From Amycolatopsis sp. CA-126428 (GTDB lineage Bacteria; Actinomycetota; Actinomycetes; Mycobacteriales; Pseudonocardiaceae), in NCBI RefSeq assembly GCF_002904335.1, contig NZ_PPHF01000123.1:124001-188000 (forward strand): a stretch of 64,000 bases of DNA, in the 5' to 3' direction. The notes under the pieces were generated by a model. It was not told the DNA's origin. It saw only the letters and a list, made by a program, of their open reading frames with translations, and made no database searches. Numbering within the stretch: the stretch's first letter is position 1; the number at the start of each line of letters is the position of its first letter. The translations under genes were made by a program, and so were the position numbers. This document shows positions 1 to 6,943 of this stretch, one piece after another.

Positions 1-28
1 GAATGCCTGGTCGCGGCGGAAGGATGAC

Positions 29-331
29 ATGGCGAAACTGCGGGGTCTGGTCCTGGTCGGGCTGCTGGGAGCGGTGCTGTTCACCGCGTCGCCGGCGCTG
101 GCCGAGCCGGTGCGTCCGGCCGCCGTCACGATGAGCGTGGCGCACGCGTCCGCGGGGCTGGTCCCGGTGCAGACGCAGCCCCCGGGCCCGGTCCTCGACC
201 CGGCCCAGACGGACAAGGCCAACACGGAGAAGACCAAGAACAAGCTGATCGCGGGCCTGCTCGCGGTGGTCCTGCTCGGCATCGTGATCTGGGGGCGCAA
301 GATCCGTTCGAAGCGGGCCAAGGGGTCCTGA
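29..331 (+). CDS. Small exported, C-terminally membrane-anchored protein of unknown function
   Basis: This 100-residue protein starts with a typical signal peptide: basic MAKLR, then a hydrophobic stretch ending near ASPALAEP (about residues 22-28). A polar, Pro/Gln/Thr-rich linker follows to about residue 70. A second hydrophobic helix (about 73-90) ends in the very basic tail GRKIRSKRAKGS, a stop-transfer pattern that would leave the middle outside the cell and the tail in the cytoplasm. The ATG at 29 has the ribosome site GGAAGGA 4 bases upstream. No enzyme motif is visible. The gene is followed by a short hairpin with a T run. I do not recognise the family; it could be a small cell-envelope protein. 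Confidence 0.65.
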   Translation: MAKLRGLVLVGLLGAVLFTASPALAEPVRPAAVTMSVAHASAGLVPVQTQPPGPVLDPAQTDKANTEKTKNKLIAGLLAVVLLGIVIWGRKIRSKRAKGS

Positions 332-384
332 GGTTTTCGGCTTTGCCGAACTAGTGCACACCGTTCAACGCAGATCCGGTACCG

Positions 385-405
385 GCCGTCTAGGACGGCT
401 GTTTT
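385..405 (+). terminator. Short hairpin followed by GTTTT
   Basis: GCCGTC and GACGGC pair across a 3-base loop and are followed by TGTTTT, giving a weak intrinsic terminator shape behind the small membrane protein. A second, smaller hairpin (TTCGGC-ttt-GCCGAA, 336-350) sits directly after that gene's stop codon. The rest of 332-528 shows nothing else I can name. Confidence 0.4.
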
Positions 406-528
406 CAAGGCGCGGCTTGCCGCCTGCATGGTGCACGATCGTCTGCAAATGCGTACGACAGATCGATCGGCACGAAGCGTGACCCCAGCCGCTGCGCGGG
501 TTACCCGTGTTGCGGGAGGAGGTGCGGC

Positions 529-1830
529 GTGACGGTGTTGGATTCACGACCGGACGTTCCAGGCGACCCCCAAGGGCGCATCATCAACCCCATGGAGGGG
601 TCCGAAGCGCTGATTTCCGAAGCCGGCGTAAGCATGGCTCCTGTGGAGGACCTTGGTGCGGGCCGCGGCCCGTTCTGGCTGGACGGCTGGCTGCGTGCCA
701 ACGCGACCGACCTGATCGCCTGGCGACGGCACATCCACGCGCACCCGGAGCTGTCGCGGCACGAGTTCGCGACCACGGAACTGGTCGTCACGCTGCTGCG
801 GTCGGTCGGGCTCAAGCCGTGGGTGCTGCCGGGCGGCACCGGTGTCGTGTGCGACATCGGCAGCGGTGAGCGGTGCGTGGCGCTGCGCGCGGACATGGAC
901 GCGCTGCCGCTGACGGAGGCGACAGGCCTGCCGTACGCGTCGACGACCGAGGGCGCGGCCCACATGTGCGGCCACGACGCCCACACGGCGATCCTGCTCG
1001 GCGCGGCCCGCGCCCTGGCCGGGGCGCCGGAGCTGCCCGGCCGGGTGCGGCTGATCTTCCAGCCGGCCGAGGAGGTCATGCCCGGCGGCGCGCTGGACAT
1101 GATCGCGGCGGGCGCGCTGGACGGCGTCGAGCGCATCTACGGCCTGCACGTCGACCCGCGGCTCGAGGTGGGTTCCGTCGGGATGCGCGTCGGCGCCCTG
1201 ACGTCGGCCGCCGACCTGATCGAGCTGCGCCTGACGTCGCCGGGCGGCCACACGTCCCGGCCGCACCTGACGGCCGACCTGGTGCACGCGTTGGGCACGG
1301 TGATCACCTCCCTGCCTGCGGTGCTCTCCCGTCGCGTCGACCCGCGGTCGGGCACGGTCCTGGTCTGGGGAGCGGTCCACGCGGGCCAGGCGGCCAACGC
1401 GGTCCCGCAGGACGGCGTCCTGCGCGGCACGCTGCGCACGGCGGACCACGAGGTCTGGACGGCCCTGGAGCCGCTGGTGGCATCGTCGGTGGAGTCCCTG
1501 CTGGCCCCGACCGGCGTCGGCTTCCACCTGGACTACCGCCGCGGCGTCCCGCCGGTGGTCTCGGACCCCGAGTCGACGGCCCTGATGCGCGCGGGCACCG
1601 AAGCGGCCCTCGGCGAGGGCGCGGTGGCCCCCACGGAGCAGTCCTCGGGCGGCGAGGACTTCGGCTGGTACCTGGAGCACGTCCAGGGAGCCTTCGCCCG
1701 CCTAGGCGTCTGGCCCGGCCCCCCGGCCCCCCAATCGGACATCCACCGCCCCACGTTCGTCCTCGACGAGCGAGCCCTCCTCTGCGGAGTCCGAACCCTG
1801 GTCCACACCGCCCTAACCACCCTCGCCTAA
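529..1830 (+). CDS. M20-family amidohydrolase (N-acyl-amino-acid/hippurate hydrolase type)
   Basis: A cytoplasmic metallohydrolase of 433 residues that should cleave N-acyl or aminoacyl amide bonds using a two-metal centre. Visible motifs are the catalytic RADMDALPL segment (120-128), the metal-binding HMCGHDAH (145-152) and the Glu pair of QPAEE (178-182), followed by a dimerisation lid with SPGGHTSRPH (about 240-250). It matches the amiA1/amiB1 type that lies beside lpdA in mycobacteria, and lpdA follows here too. The GTG start is chosen because GGAGGAGG lies 6 bases upstream. The first 50 residues are an extension without obvious domain content. The stop codon TAA lies inside the first unit of a repeat array. 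Exact substrate is unknown. Confidence 0.9.
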   Translation: MTVLDSRPDVPGDPQGRIINPMEGSEALISEAGVSMAPVEDLGAGRGPFWLDGWLRANATDLIAWRRHIHAHPELSRHEFATTELVVTLLRSVGLKPWVLPGGTGVVCDIGSGERCVALRADMDALPLTEATGLPYASTTEGAAHMCGHDAHTAILLGAARALAGAPELPGRVRLIFQPAEEVMPGGALDMIAAGALDGVERIYGLHVDPRLEVGSVGMRVGALTSAADLIELRLTSPGGHTSRPHLTADLVHALGTVITSLPAVLSRRVDPRSGTVLVWGAVHAGQAANAVPQDGVLRGTLRTADHEVWTALEPLVASSVESLLAPTGVGFHLDYRRGVPPVVSDPESTALMRAGTEAALGEGAVAPTEQSSGGEDFGWYLEHVQGAFARLGVWPGPPAPQSDIHRPTFVLDERALLCGVRTLVHTALTTLA

Positions 1831-1905
1831 CCCGTGTCGTCCCCTCAATCACGCGTGTCGACCCTCTGATCACGCGTGTCGACCCTCTGATCACGCGTGT
1901 CGACC
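1827..1905. repeat. Left array of 21-bp repeats (four units)
   Basis: Units start at 1827, 1848, 1869 and 1890. The two central copies, ATCACGCGTGTCGACCCTCT plus G, are identical. The first unit is a variant beginning CTAACCCGTGTCG, and its TAA is the stop codon of the amidohydrolase. The fourth unit decays after GTCGACC. Each unit contains three short palindromes: TGATCA at the junction, CACGCGTG and GTCGAC. The same units recur in reverse orientation at 2915-2977, on the other side of the DUF559 gene. Confidence 0.9.
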
Positions 1906-1921
1906 GTTCACGCACGGACGG

Positions 1922-1959
1922 TTGTACACAAGTTATCCACAGGCGGGTAGTTATCCACA
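1922..1959. other. Cluster of three DnaA-box-like 9-mers
   Basis: TTGTACACA (1922-1930), TTATCCACA (1933-1941) and TTATCCACA (1951-1959) lie in the same orientation in 38 bp. The last two match the classical DnaA-box consensus exactly and are 18 bp apart; the first differs by one base from the actinobacterial form TTGTCCACA. A one-mismatch copy, GTATCCACA, occurs inside the following gene at 2543-2551. Function is unproven: it could titrate DnaA, regulate the next gene, or be a chance or family-specific motif. Confidence 0.55.
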
Positions 1960-2012
1960 GATCGAGGATGAGGTCCTTTCATCCTGGCCCGTGAGGGCCT
2001 CATCCTCGATCT
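1959..2012. promoter_or_regulatory. Competing inverted repeats just upstream of the DUF559 gene
   Basis: A perfect 15-bp inverted repeat, AGATCGAGGATGAGG (1959-1973) and CCTCATCCTCGATCT (1998-2012), ends one base before the GTG start. Its left arm can instead form a local hairpin, AGGATGA (1965-1971) with TCATCCT (1979-1985). The two structures exclude each other. In RNA the long stem would lie against the start codon and hinder initiation. This could be an attenuator, a protein operator, or the end of a mobile cassette. Confidence 0.45.
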
Positions 2013-2013
2013 T

Positions 2014-2913
2014 GTGACCGAGTGGGCAAGACGACATGGAGTGCTCTCGCGCGGCGACGCCGACAGGCTTTTAGGTCGGCGCAAAGTCCTCGAAGGGCTC
2101 GGCCGAGGGGTGCTTTCGCAGCCGTGGCGAGGTGTCGTCGTGCACGCCACCGACCTGCTGAAGCTGCCGACGAGGGCTGCGGCCGCGCTGCTTGCCGTTG
2201 GGTCTCCGGTTGCGCTGGCTGGCGTGACTTCCCTTGCGCTGCATGGTATTTCGGCGGCTGACGAGCGCGAGATCCACGTGATGGTGCCTTATTCGCGGCG
2301 CATCCGATCGCGCGCTGGTCTGGTGGTGCACCAGGGTGGCTTCCGCGATCAGGACGTGATCGAAATCGACGGTCTCGCCACGTTCCTCCTTGACCGCGCT
2401 CTGGCTGACTTCCTCTGCGATGGGGACAAGCGGGCGGCCTTTCCGGCGGTCGACGAAGCCATGCGAGGACTGCCACCGGACCACCGAGCGAAACTCCGCG
2501 AAAACGTGCGTGACCGGCTTTCCGAGCGCCGGGACCGGCGAGGTATCCACAGGGCCCTGATGCTCCTGGACCTCGCCACGGGCAAGGCGGAATCCCCTCC
2601 CGAAAGTGTGCTTCGGCTGATCGTCGTCGAAGCGGGTCTTCCGGTGCCCGAGCCCCAGTACCAGATGACCACCATCGACGGCCGGAAGCTCTATGTCTTC
2701 GACATGGCGTGGCCCAGCAGGCAGATCGCGCTCGAGTACGACGGGTTCGCGGCTCACGAGGAACGGCACGAGTACGACCTCGAACGCGACGAGCGGATGG
2801 CCGCCCGTGGCTGGATCACCATTCGAGCCGCAGCAGCCGACCTTCGGGAACCGAGCCGCCTGCTGACCGAGCTGCGGGATGCCTTCGCTCGGCGATCCGG
2901 CCGCGCTGCGTGA
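2014..2913 (+). CDS. DUF559/Vsr-like endonuclease-fold protein with AbiEi-like N-terminus
   Basis: A protein of 299 residues. The N-terminal part (about 1-80, with LGRGVLSQPWRGVVV) resembles the winged-helix AbiEi-type antitoxin domain. The C-terminal 110 residues carry a DUF559/very-short-patch-repair-like nuclease fold: the acidic PPESVLR segment, FDMAWPSRQIALEYDG and RDERMAARGW. The acidic residues Glu, Asp and Glu-x-Asp fit a PD-(D/E)xK-type active site, but no activity can be inferred with certainty. The GTG start is tentative because the long hairpin upstream leaves no clear ribosome site and an earlier in-frame start is possible. Codon 20 is a TTA leucine codon (2071), rare in such genomes, and third positions are less GC-biased than in neighbouring genes, both suggesting transfer. 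Mirror-image repeat arrays flank it. Confidence 0.75.
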   Translation: MTEWARRHGVLSRGDADRLLGRRKVLEGLGRGVLSQPWRGVVVHATDLLKLPTRAAAALLAVGSPVALAGVTSLALHGISAADEREIHVMVPYSRRIRSRAGLVVHQGGFRDQDVIEIDGLATFLLDRALADFLCDGDKRAAFPAVDEAMRGLPPDHRAKLRENVRDRLSERRDRRGIHRALMLLDLATGKAESPPESVLRLIVVEAGLPVPEPQYQMTTIDGRKLYVFDMAWPSRQIALEYDGFAAHEERHEYDLERDERMAARGWITIRAAAADLREPSRLLTELRDAFARRSGRAA

Positions 2914-2914
2914 T

Positions 2915-2977
2915 CAGAAGGTCGACACGCGTGATTGGAGGGTCGACACGCGTGATCAGGAGGTCGACACGGGTTAG
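2915..2977. repeat. Right array of 21-bp repeats (three units, inverted relative to the left array)
   Basis: Units lie at 2915-2935, 2936-2956 and 2957-2977. The first reads CAGAAGGTCGACACGCGTGA plus T, the reverse complement of the left-array unit with one change. The last unit is a variant whose reverse complement begins CTAACCCGTGTCG, exactly as the outermost left unit does, and its TAA is the stop codon of the leftward gene at 2974. The array begins 2 bases after the DUF559 stop codon. Confidence 0.9.
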
Positions 2978-3426
2978 CCGGTTATGCCGGAGCAGGGGCG
3001 GGTTCGGAGGTCGTCGACGTAGTCGGCTGGGGCGCCGGCCGCCTCGGCGGCGTCGGCCAGGACGCCCAGGTAGCGGGCCGAAGGCAGGCCGCCTTCGTAG
3101 GCGTCCAGGACGTAGAGCCAGGCCAGGACCGAGCCGTCCATCGTCTGGACGCGGAGGCGGATCTTCGAGTGGATCCCCAGCTCGCCGCCTTCCCAGCGGT
3201 CGAGCCCGTCCTCGTCCAGCGGGGTCACGTCGTAGAGGACGACGAAGACCCGGGCTCCCGGGTCCTCGACGATCGTGGCCAGGGCACCTTCCCAGCCGAA
3301 GTCCTCGCCGCCGAAGGTCAGGCGCCATCCCTCCAGCCAGCCGGTGCCGGCCATCGGAGAGTGCGGCGCGCGCTCCAGCATCTGGGCGGGCTCCATGTTC
3401 GATCCGTACGCGGCATACAACGGCAC
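2974..3426 (-). CDS. Gamma-glutamylcyclotransferase-like (AIG2/GGCT) protein
   Basis: A compact protein of 150 residues whose N-terminus, PLYAAYGSNM, is the substrate-binding loop signature of the gamma-glutamylcyclotransferase fold. DRWEGG further on includes a candidate catalytic acidic residue. Such enzymes release 5-oxoproline from gamma-glutamyl peptides, but many bacterial members have unknown substrates. The GTG at 3426 is preferred because it directly precedes the conserved YGSNM motif; the longer reading from 3468 adds a basic segment without homology. It corresponds in position to Rv3304 beside lpdA in mycobacteria. The gene converges on the DUF559 cassette, and its stop codon lies inside the last repeat unit. 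Confidence 0.8.
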   Translation of the reverse strand: MPLYAAYGSNMEPAQMLERAPHSPMAGTGWLEGWRLTFGGEDFGWEGALATIVEDPGARVFVVLYDVTPLDEDGLDRWEGGELGIHSKIRLRVQTMDGSVLAWLYVLDAYEGGLPSARYLGVLADAAEAAGAPADYVDDLRTRPCSGITG

Positions 3427-3552
3427 GCCGACAGCGTAGCGACACCTTCCTCGCCCGAGTGGACGCACTCGCCGTGTTCGCCCACTTCAGTGTCCGGTCA
3501 CCTTCGCCGCGTACGGTGAGAGCACCGCACGGACTGCCTTAGGAGGACCCAG

Positions 3553-4953
3553 GTGACCAGGATCGTGATCATGGGCGGGGGCCCGGCCGGCTACGAAGCC
3601 GCGCTGGTCGCAGCCCAGCACGGGGCCGACGTCACGATCGTCGAGCGGGACGGCCTGGGTGGCGCCTGCGTCCTCTACGACTGCGTCCCTTCGAAGACGT
3701 TCATCGCGAGCTCCGGCGCCCTGGCGAAGATGCACGACCTCGGCGAGCTCGGCATCAACACCGACATGGCCGACACGAGGATCGACCTCCCGACCGTCCA
3801 CGGCCGGGTGAAGGGCCTCGCGCTCGCCCAGTCCGCCGACATCCGCGCCCGCGTCCAGCGCGAAGGCGTCCGCGTCATCGCCGGCGAGGCCCGGTTCTGC
3901 GACGAAGAGCCCGGCCTGGCGACGCACAAGGTCGCCGTCACGACGAAGGACGGCACCGAAAAGCTGCCCGCCGACGTCGTCCTCATCGCCACCGGCGCCA
4001 CCCCGCGCGTGCTGCCCGGCGCCGTGCCGGACGGCGAGCGCATCCTCGACTGGCGCCAGCTCTACGAGCTCCAGGAGCTGCCGGAGCACCTCGCCGTGAT
4101 CGGCTCGGGCGTCACCGGCGCCGAGTTCGCGTCCGCCTACACCGAGATGGGCGTCAAGGTCACCGTCGTCTCCAGCCGGGACCGCGTCCTCCCGCACGAA
4201 GACGCCGACGCCGCCGCGGTGCTCGAGGAGGTCTTTTCGCAGCGCGGCACGACCGTCGCGAAGCAGGCGCGCGCCGACCGCGTCGAGCGCACCGAAAAGG
4301 GCGTCGAGATCCACCTCGCCGACGGTCGCGTGATCGAAGCCAGCCACGCGCTGATGACCGTCGGTTCGGTCCCCAACACCAAGGACATCGGCCTTGACAA
4401 GGTCGGCATCTCGCCCGGCCCCGGCGGGTTCATCACCGTCGACCGCGTTTCGCGCACCTCCGTTCCCGGGATCTACGCCGCCGGCGACTGCACCGGCGTG
4501 CTCATGCTCGCCTCGGTGGCGAGCATGCAGGGCCGCATCGCGATGTGGCACGCGCTGGGTGAAGGTGTCGCGCCGATCAAGCTCAAGACCGTCGCCGCCA
4601 ACGTGTTCACCCACCCGGAGATCGCCACCGTCGGCATCAGCCAGCAGGCGATCGACTCCGGCGAGGTGCCCGCGCGCACCATCATGCTGCCCCTGGCCAC
4701 CAACGCGCGCGCGAAGATGGAGGGCCTCCGCCGAGGCTTCGTGAAGCTGTTCTGCCGCCCCGCCACCGGCGTGGTCGTCGGTGGTGTCGTCGTGGCGCCG
4801 CAGGCGAGCGAGCTCATCCTTCCCATCGCGCTCGCCGTCCAGAACCAGCTCACAGTGGACCACCTGGCCCTGACATTTTCGGTGTACCCGTCGCTCTCGG
4901 GCTCGATCACCGAGGCCGGGCGCCAGCTCATGCGCCACGACGATCTCGACTGA
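3553..4953 (+). CDS. lpdA: NAD(P)H-quinone dehydrogenase, LpdA type (flavoprotein disulfide reductase family)
   Basis: A flavoprotein of 466 residues closely resembling mycobacterial LpdA (Rv3303c), which reduces quinones with NAD(P)H rather than acting as lipoamide dehydrogenase. Order: FAD-binding GGGPAGYEAA (8-17), the flavin-proximal GGACVLYDCVPSK, NAD-binding IGSGVTGAEF, second FAD motif YAAGDCTG, and the dimerisation domain. Two cysteines spaced CxxxxC are present next to the flavin, whereas the mycobacterial protein as I remember it has only one of them. The C-terminal His-Glu dyad of true disulfide reductases is absent: AVYPSLSGSITE-like sequence replaces it. TAGGAGG lies upstream of the GTG start. 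A role in redox balance at the membrane is the best guess. Confidence 0.9.
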   Translation: MTRIVIMGGGPAGYEAALVAAQHGADVTIVERDGLGGACVLYDCVPSKTFIASSGALAKMHDLGELGINTDMADTRIDLPTVHGRVKGLALAQSADIRARVQREGVRVIAGEARFCDEEPGLATHKVAVTTKDGTEKLPADVVLIATGATPRVLPGAVPDGERILDWRQLYELQELPEHLAVIGSGVTGAEFASAYTEMGVKVTVVSSRDRVLPHEDADAAAVLEEVFSQRGTTVAKQARADRVERTEKGVEIHLADGRVIEASHALMTVGSVPNTKDIGLDKVGISPGPGGFITVDRVSRTSVPGIYAAGDCTGVLMLASVASMQGRIAMWHALGEGVAPIKLKTVAANVFTHPEIATVGISQQAIDSGEVPARTIMLPLATNARAKMEGLRRGFVKLFCRPATGVVVGGVVVAPQASELILPIALAVQNQLTVDHLALTFSVYPSLSGSITEAGRQLMRHDDLD

Positions 4954-5025
4954 GCCGGCACGCAACCCGGGCGCACCCGTCGCGTCTTGTCGGTGGTAAG
5001 ACTGAAGGACGCGAAGGGTGCGAAC

Positions 5026-5487
5026 GTGCGCAAGACGGTGGTTTTCGTTGCGGCAGCGGTGATCGGGGCGACGATGCTGACGGGGTCGGTGATGGCGCAG
5101 AGCACCGGCCCGAGTACGAGCCCGGCGCCGAGCGCCCCGGCCGGCTCGGTTCAGCTCAACGTGAACACCGCGATCAACCAGACGCTGGTGAACAAGTACG
5201 TCCGTGACGCGCCGAACGTCGCACTGGCGAAGTGCGAAGGCCCTTCGCCGAAGTTCTCCTCGCCGGTGCTGACCTTCGCCAACTACACGCCCGGCCCGTT
5301 CATGGGTGCCGACGCGAACATCAGCGCCGACGTCGAACTGAAGCCCGGTACCGCGGCGGGGAGCTACCCGCTGACCGTGGCCTGCGGCGGCCAGACCTAC
5401 ACCACGCAGTTCACGGTGCCGGCCTCGCAGGTCGCGAAGGTGCCGTCCGGCGCCGCGAAGGCGGGCGACGGCAGCATGGCCGGCTGA
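5026..5487 (+). CDS. Small secreted protein, first of a related pair
   Basis: The GTG at 5026 is chosen over an ATG at 4987 because GAAGGG lies 7 bases upstream and the reading then starts directly with a signal peptide (VRKTVVFVAAAVIGATMLTG, cleavage near VMAQS). The mature part begins with a Ser/Pro/Thr linker and continues as a beta-rich domain of about 100 residues with two cysteines (AKCEG and VACGG) that probably form a disulfide. The end contains QVAKVPSGA, a segment shared with the next gene. There is no membrane anchor, so release from the cell is likely. I do not recognise the function. A strong terminator follows. Confidence 0.75.
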   Translation: MRKTVVFVAAAVIGATMLTGSVMAQSTGPSTSPAPSAPAGSVQLNVNTAINQTLVNKYVRDAPNVALAKCEGPSPKFSSPVLTFANYTPGPFMGADANISADVELKPGTAAGSYPLTVACGGQTYTTQFTVPASQVAKVPSGAAKAGDGSMAG

Positions 5488-5507
5488 TTTCCCGAAAACG
5501 CCCACGG

Positions 5508-5540
5508 CCACCCTGGAGCCGCGCTCCGGGGTGGTTTTTT
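5508..5540 (+). terminator. Strong intrinsic terminator
   Basis: CCACCCTGGAGC (5508-5519) pairs with GCTCCGGGGTGG (5523-5534) over a 3-base loop, with one G-U pair, and is followed by six Ts. It separates the two related exported proteins transcriptionally. Confidence 0.85.
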
Positions 5541-5609
5541 CTGTCCGAGGCAACCTCTCCGCAGGTAGAGCGTCTTTCGAAACAGAACTCCCGGGGGAGG
5601 GAAAAGGGG

Positions 5610-6134
5610 ATGGAAATGAAAAAGGTCCTGGTCGTCGCCGCGGTTTCCGGTGGATTGCTGTTTTCGGCTCCGGCGGCCTTCGCCGCCACGCCTGCCGAGC
5701 ACGCCGGGAACCCGAAGGCCTACTTCCGCGTCATGCCGACCGCGGCCCGCCCGGGCGCGAAGGTGGAGATCCGGCTCGGCTGCGAAGCCGCGAGCACGCG
5801 CGACCTCGCCTCACCGGTCCTGACGATCGGCGCGCTCCGGCGAGTCGGCCCGCAGAACGACCCGGCCAAGGCGCCCGCCGCGGCCGCGTCGGCAACCGTG
5901 CAGCCCGCGAAGCCCGGCGTCTACCAGGTGTCGTTCTCGTGCGGTGATGTCCAGCTGACCACGAAGTTCACCGTCCTGGGTGACCGCCGTCAGGTGGCGA
6001 AGGTACCGTCGGGGGCGCCGCAGACCGGCGGCGGACCGGCCGATCACGGGCCCCTCGCCGCCGCGGGCGCCATGGGCGTGCTCGCCGTCGGCGGTACCGG
6101 TCTCGTCCTCGCCCGGCGGTCCTGGCGACGCTGA
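5610..6134 (+). CDS. Exported protein with C-terminal membrane anchor, second of the pair
   Basis: The ATG at 5610 follows GGGGGAGGG and opens a signal peptide (MEMKKVLVVAAVSGGLLFSA, cleavage after AFA). The mature domain has two cysteines (RLGCEAA, FSCGDV) at positions comparable to the preceding protein and shares QVAKVPSGAP near its end. It then diverges: a Gly/Pro linker leads to a hydrophobic helix and the basic end ARRSWRR, so it should stay anchored in the membrane. The adjacent class F sortase suggests a cell-wall substrate, yet no LPxTG-like pentapeptide is visible before the helix. The function is unknown. Confidence 0.75.
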   Translation: MEMKKVLVVAAVSGGLLFSAPAAFAATPAEHAGNPKAYFRVMPTAARPGAKVEIRLGCEAASTRDLASPVLTIGALRRVGPQNDPAKAPAAAASATVQPAKPGVYQVSFSCGDVQLTTKFTVLGDRRQVAKVPSGAPQTGGGPADHGPLAAAGAMGVLAVGGTGLVLARRSWRR

Positions 6135-6209
6135 CCGCGGCCCGGCTCAACCGCCCGGGTCACCCGGACGTGTGACCGGCGAGCGAAGGCGCGAGCGACG
6201 GGGGAGAGC

Positions 6210-6863
6210 ATGAGCACGAGAACCACGGGCGGCCGCCGCGGCTTCCTGATCGCCTTCATCGTGGCGTTGCTCGCCGCGCTGGTGGTGCTGGCGCTGACCC
6301 TCGGCGGCGACGGCCCGGACACCGCGCAGCAGCAGCCGCCGCCCGCCCAGCCGGTCGCGGTCGTCCCGGCGCCCCAGGCGCGCAGCGAGGACGCCGCCGC
6401 GGCGCTGCCCAGGTCCGAGCCCGTCTCGCTCGACATCCCGAAGATCGGTGCGCACTCGTCGCTGGTCCCGCTCGGCCTCAACCCCGACAACACCGTCGAG
6501 GTGCCGCCGGTGACCACGCCGCTGCAGGCCGGCTGGTACACCTACGCGCCGACGCCGGGCGAGACCGGCCCGGCCGTCGTCCTCGGCCACGTCGACGGCA
6601 ACCACCAGAAGGGCATCTTCTTCCGGCTCAAGGAGCTGGCGCCCGGCGACCGGGTCTCGATCGCCCGCAAGGACGGCACCACGGTGGTGTTCGAGGTGAC
6701 GAAGGTGCACCAGGTGCCGAAGAAGGACTTCGAGGGCGAAGGCGTCTACGACGACACGGCCGGTCCCGAGCTGCGGCTGATCACCTGCGGTGGCGTCTTC
6801 GACCGGAACGCGCACAACTACGTCGACAACATCGTCGTCTACGCCCGCCTGGTCCAGGCCTGA
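6210..6863 (+). CDS. Class F sortase
   Basis: A membrane-anchored transpeptidase of 217 residues that would join surface proteins to the cell envelope. A single N-terminal helix (about 12-32) is followed by a Pro/Gln-rich stalk and the sortase beta-barrel from about residue 70. The catalytic set is visible: His127 in VLGHVDG, Cys193 in LITCGG and a candidate Arg199 in FDRNAHNY. The short length and DIPKIG start of the domain fit class F. The ATG at 6210 follows GGGGGAGAG. It lies 75 bases after the anchored exported protein and reads in the same direction, so the two may work together, though the preceding protein lacks an obvious sorting signal. Confidence 0.88.
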   Translation: MSTRTTGGRRGFLIAFIVALLAALVVLALTLGGDGPDTAQQQPPPAQPVAVVPAPQARSEDAAAALPRSEPVSLDIPKIGAHSSLVPLGLNPDNTVEVPPVTTPLQAGWYTYAPTPGETGPAVVLGHVDGNHQKGIFFRLKELAPGDRVSIARKDGTTVVFEVTKVHQVPKKDFEGEGVYDDTAGPELRLITCGGVFDRNAHNYVDNIVVYARLVQA

Positions 6864-6943
6864 TTTTCGGTTTTTGTCGGTGCCCGGTGCCAGACTGTCC
6901 CGGTCGTCACCAGCGGCGGCACAGACGAGGGTTGGGAGTCGGC

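Noticed and set aside
1..27. Possible end of an upstream gene (reading ECLVAAEG then TGA)
   Set aside because: Eight codons at the window edge are not enough to support a gene; only mentioned as possible.
1922..1959. Chromosomal replication origin
   Set aside because: Only three boxes, no AT-rich unwinding region, and no dnaA, dnaN or related genes nearby.
1827..2977. Classical insertion sequence
   Set aside because: No transposase: the enclosed gene is DUF559/Vsr-like, and the ends are arrays of short units, not single terminal inverted repeats with target duplications.
3487..5553. A 688-codon minus-strand frame opposite lpdA
   Set aside because: Low-complexity Arg/Gly/Asp/Val composition, no domain; a GC-skew shadow of lpdA and the following secreted protein.
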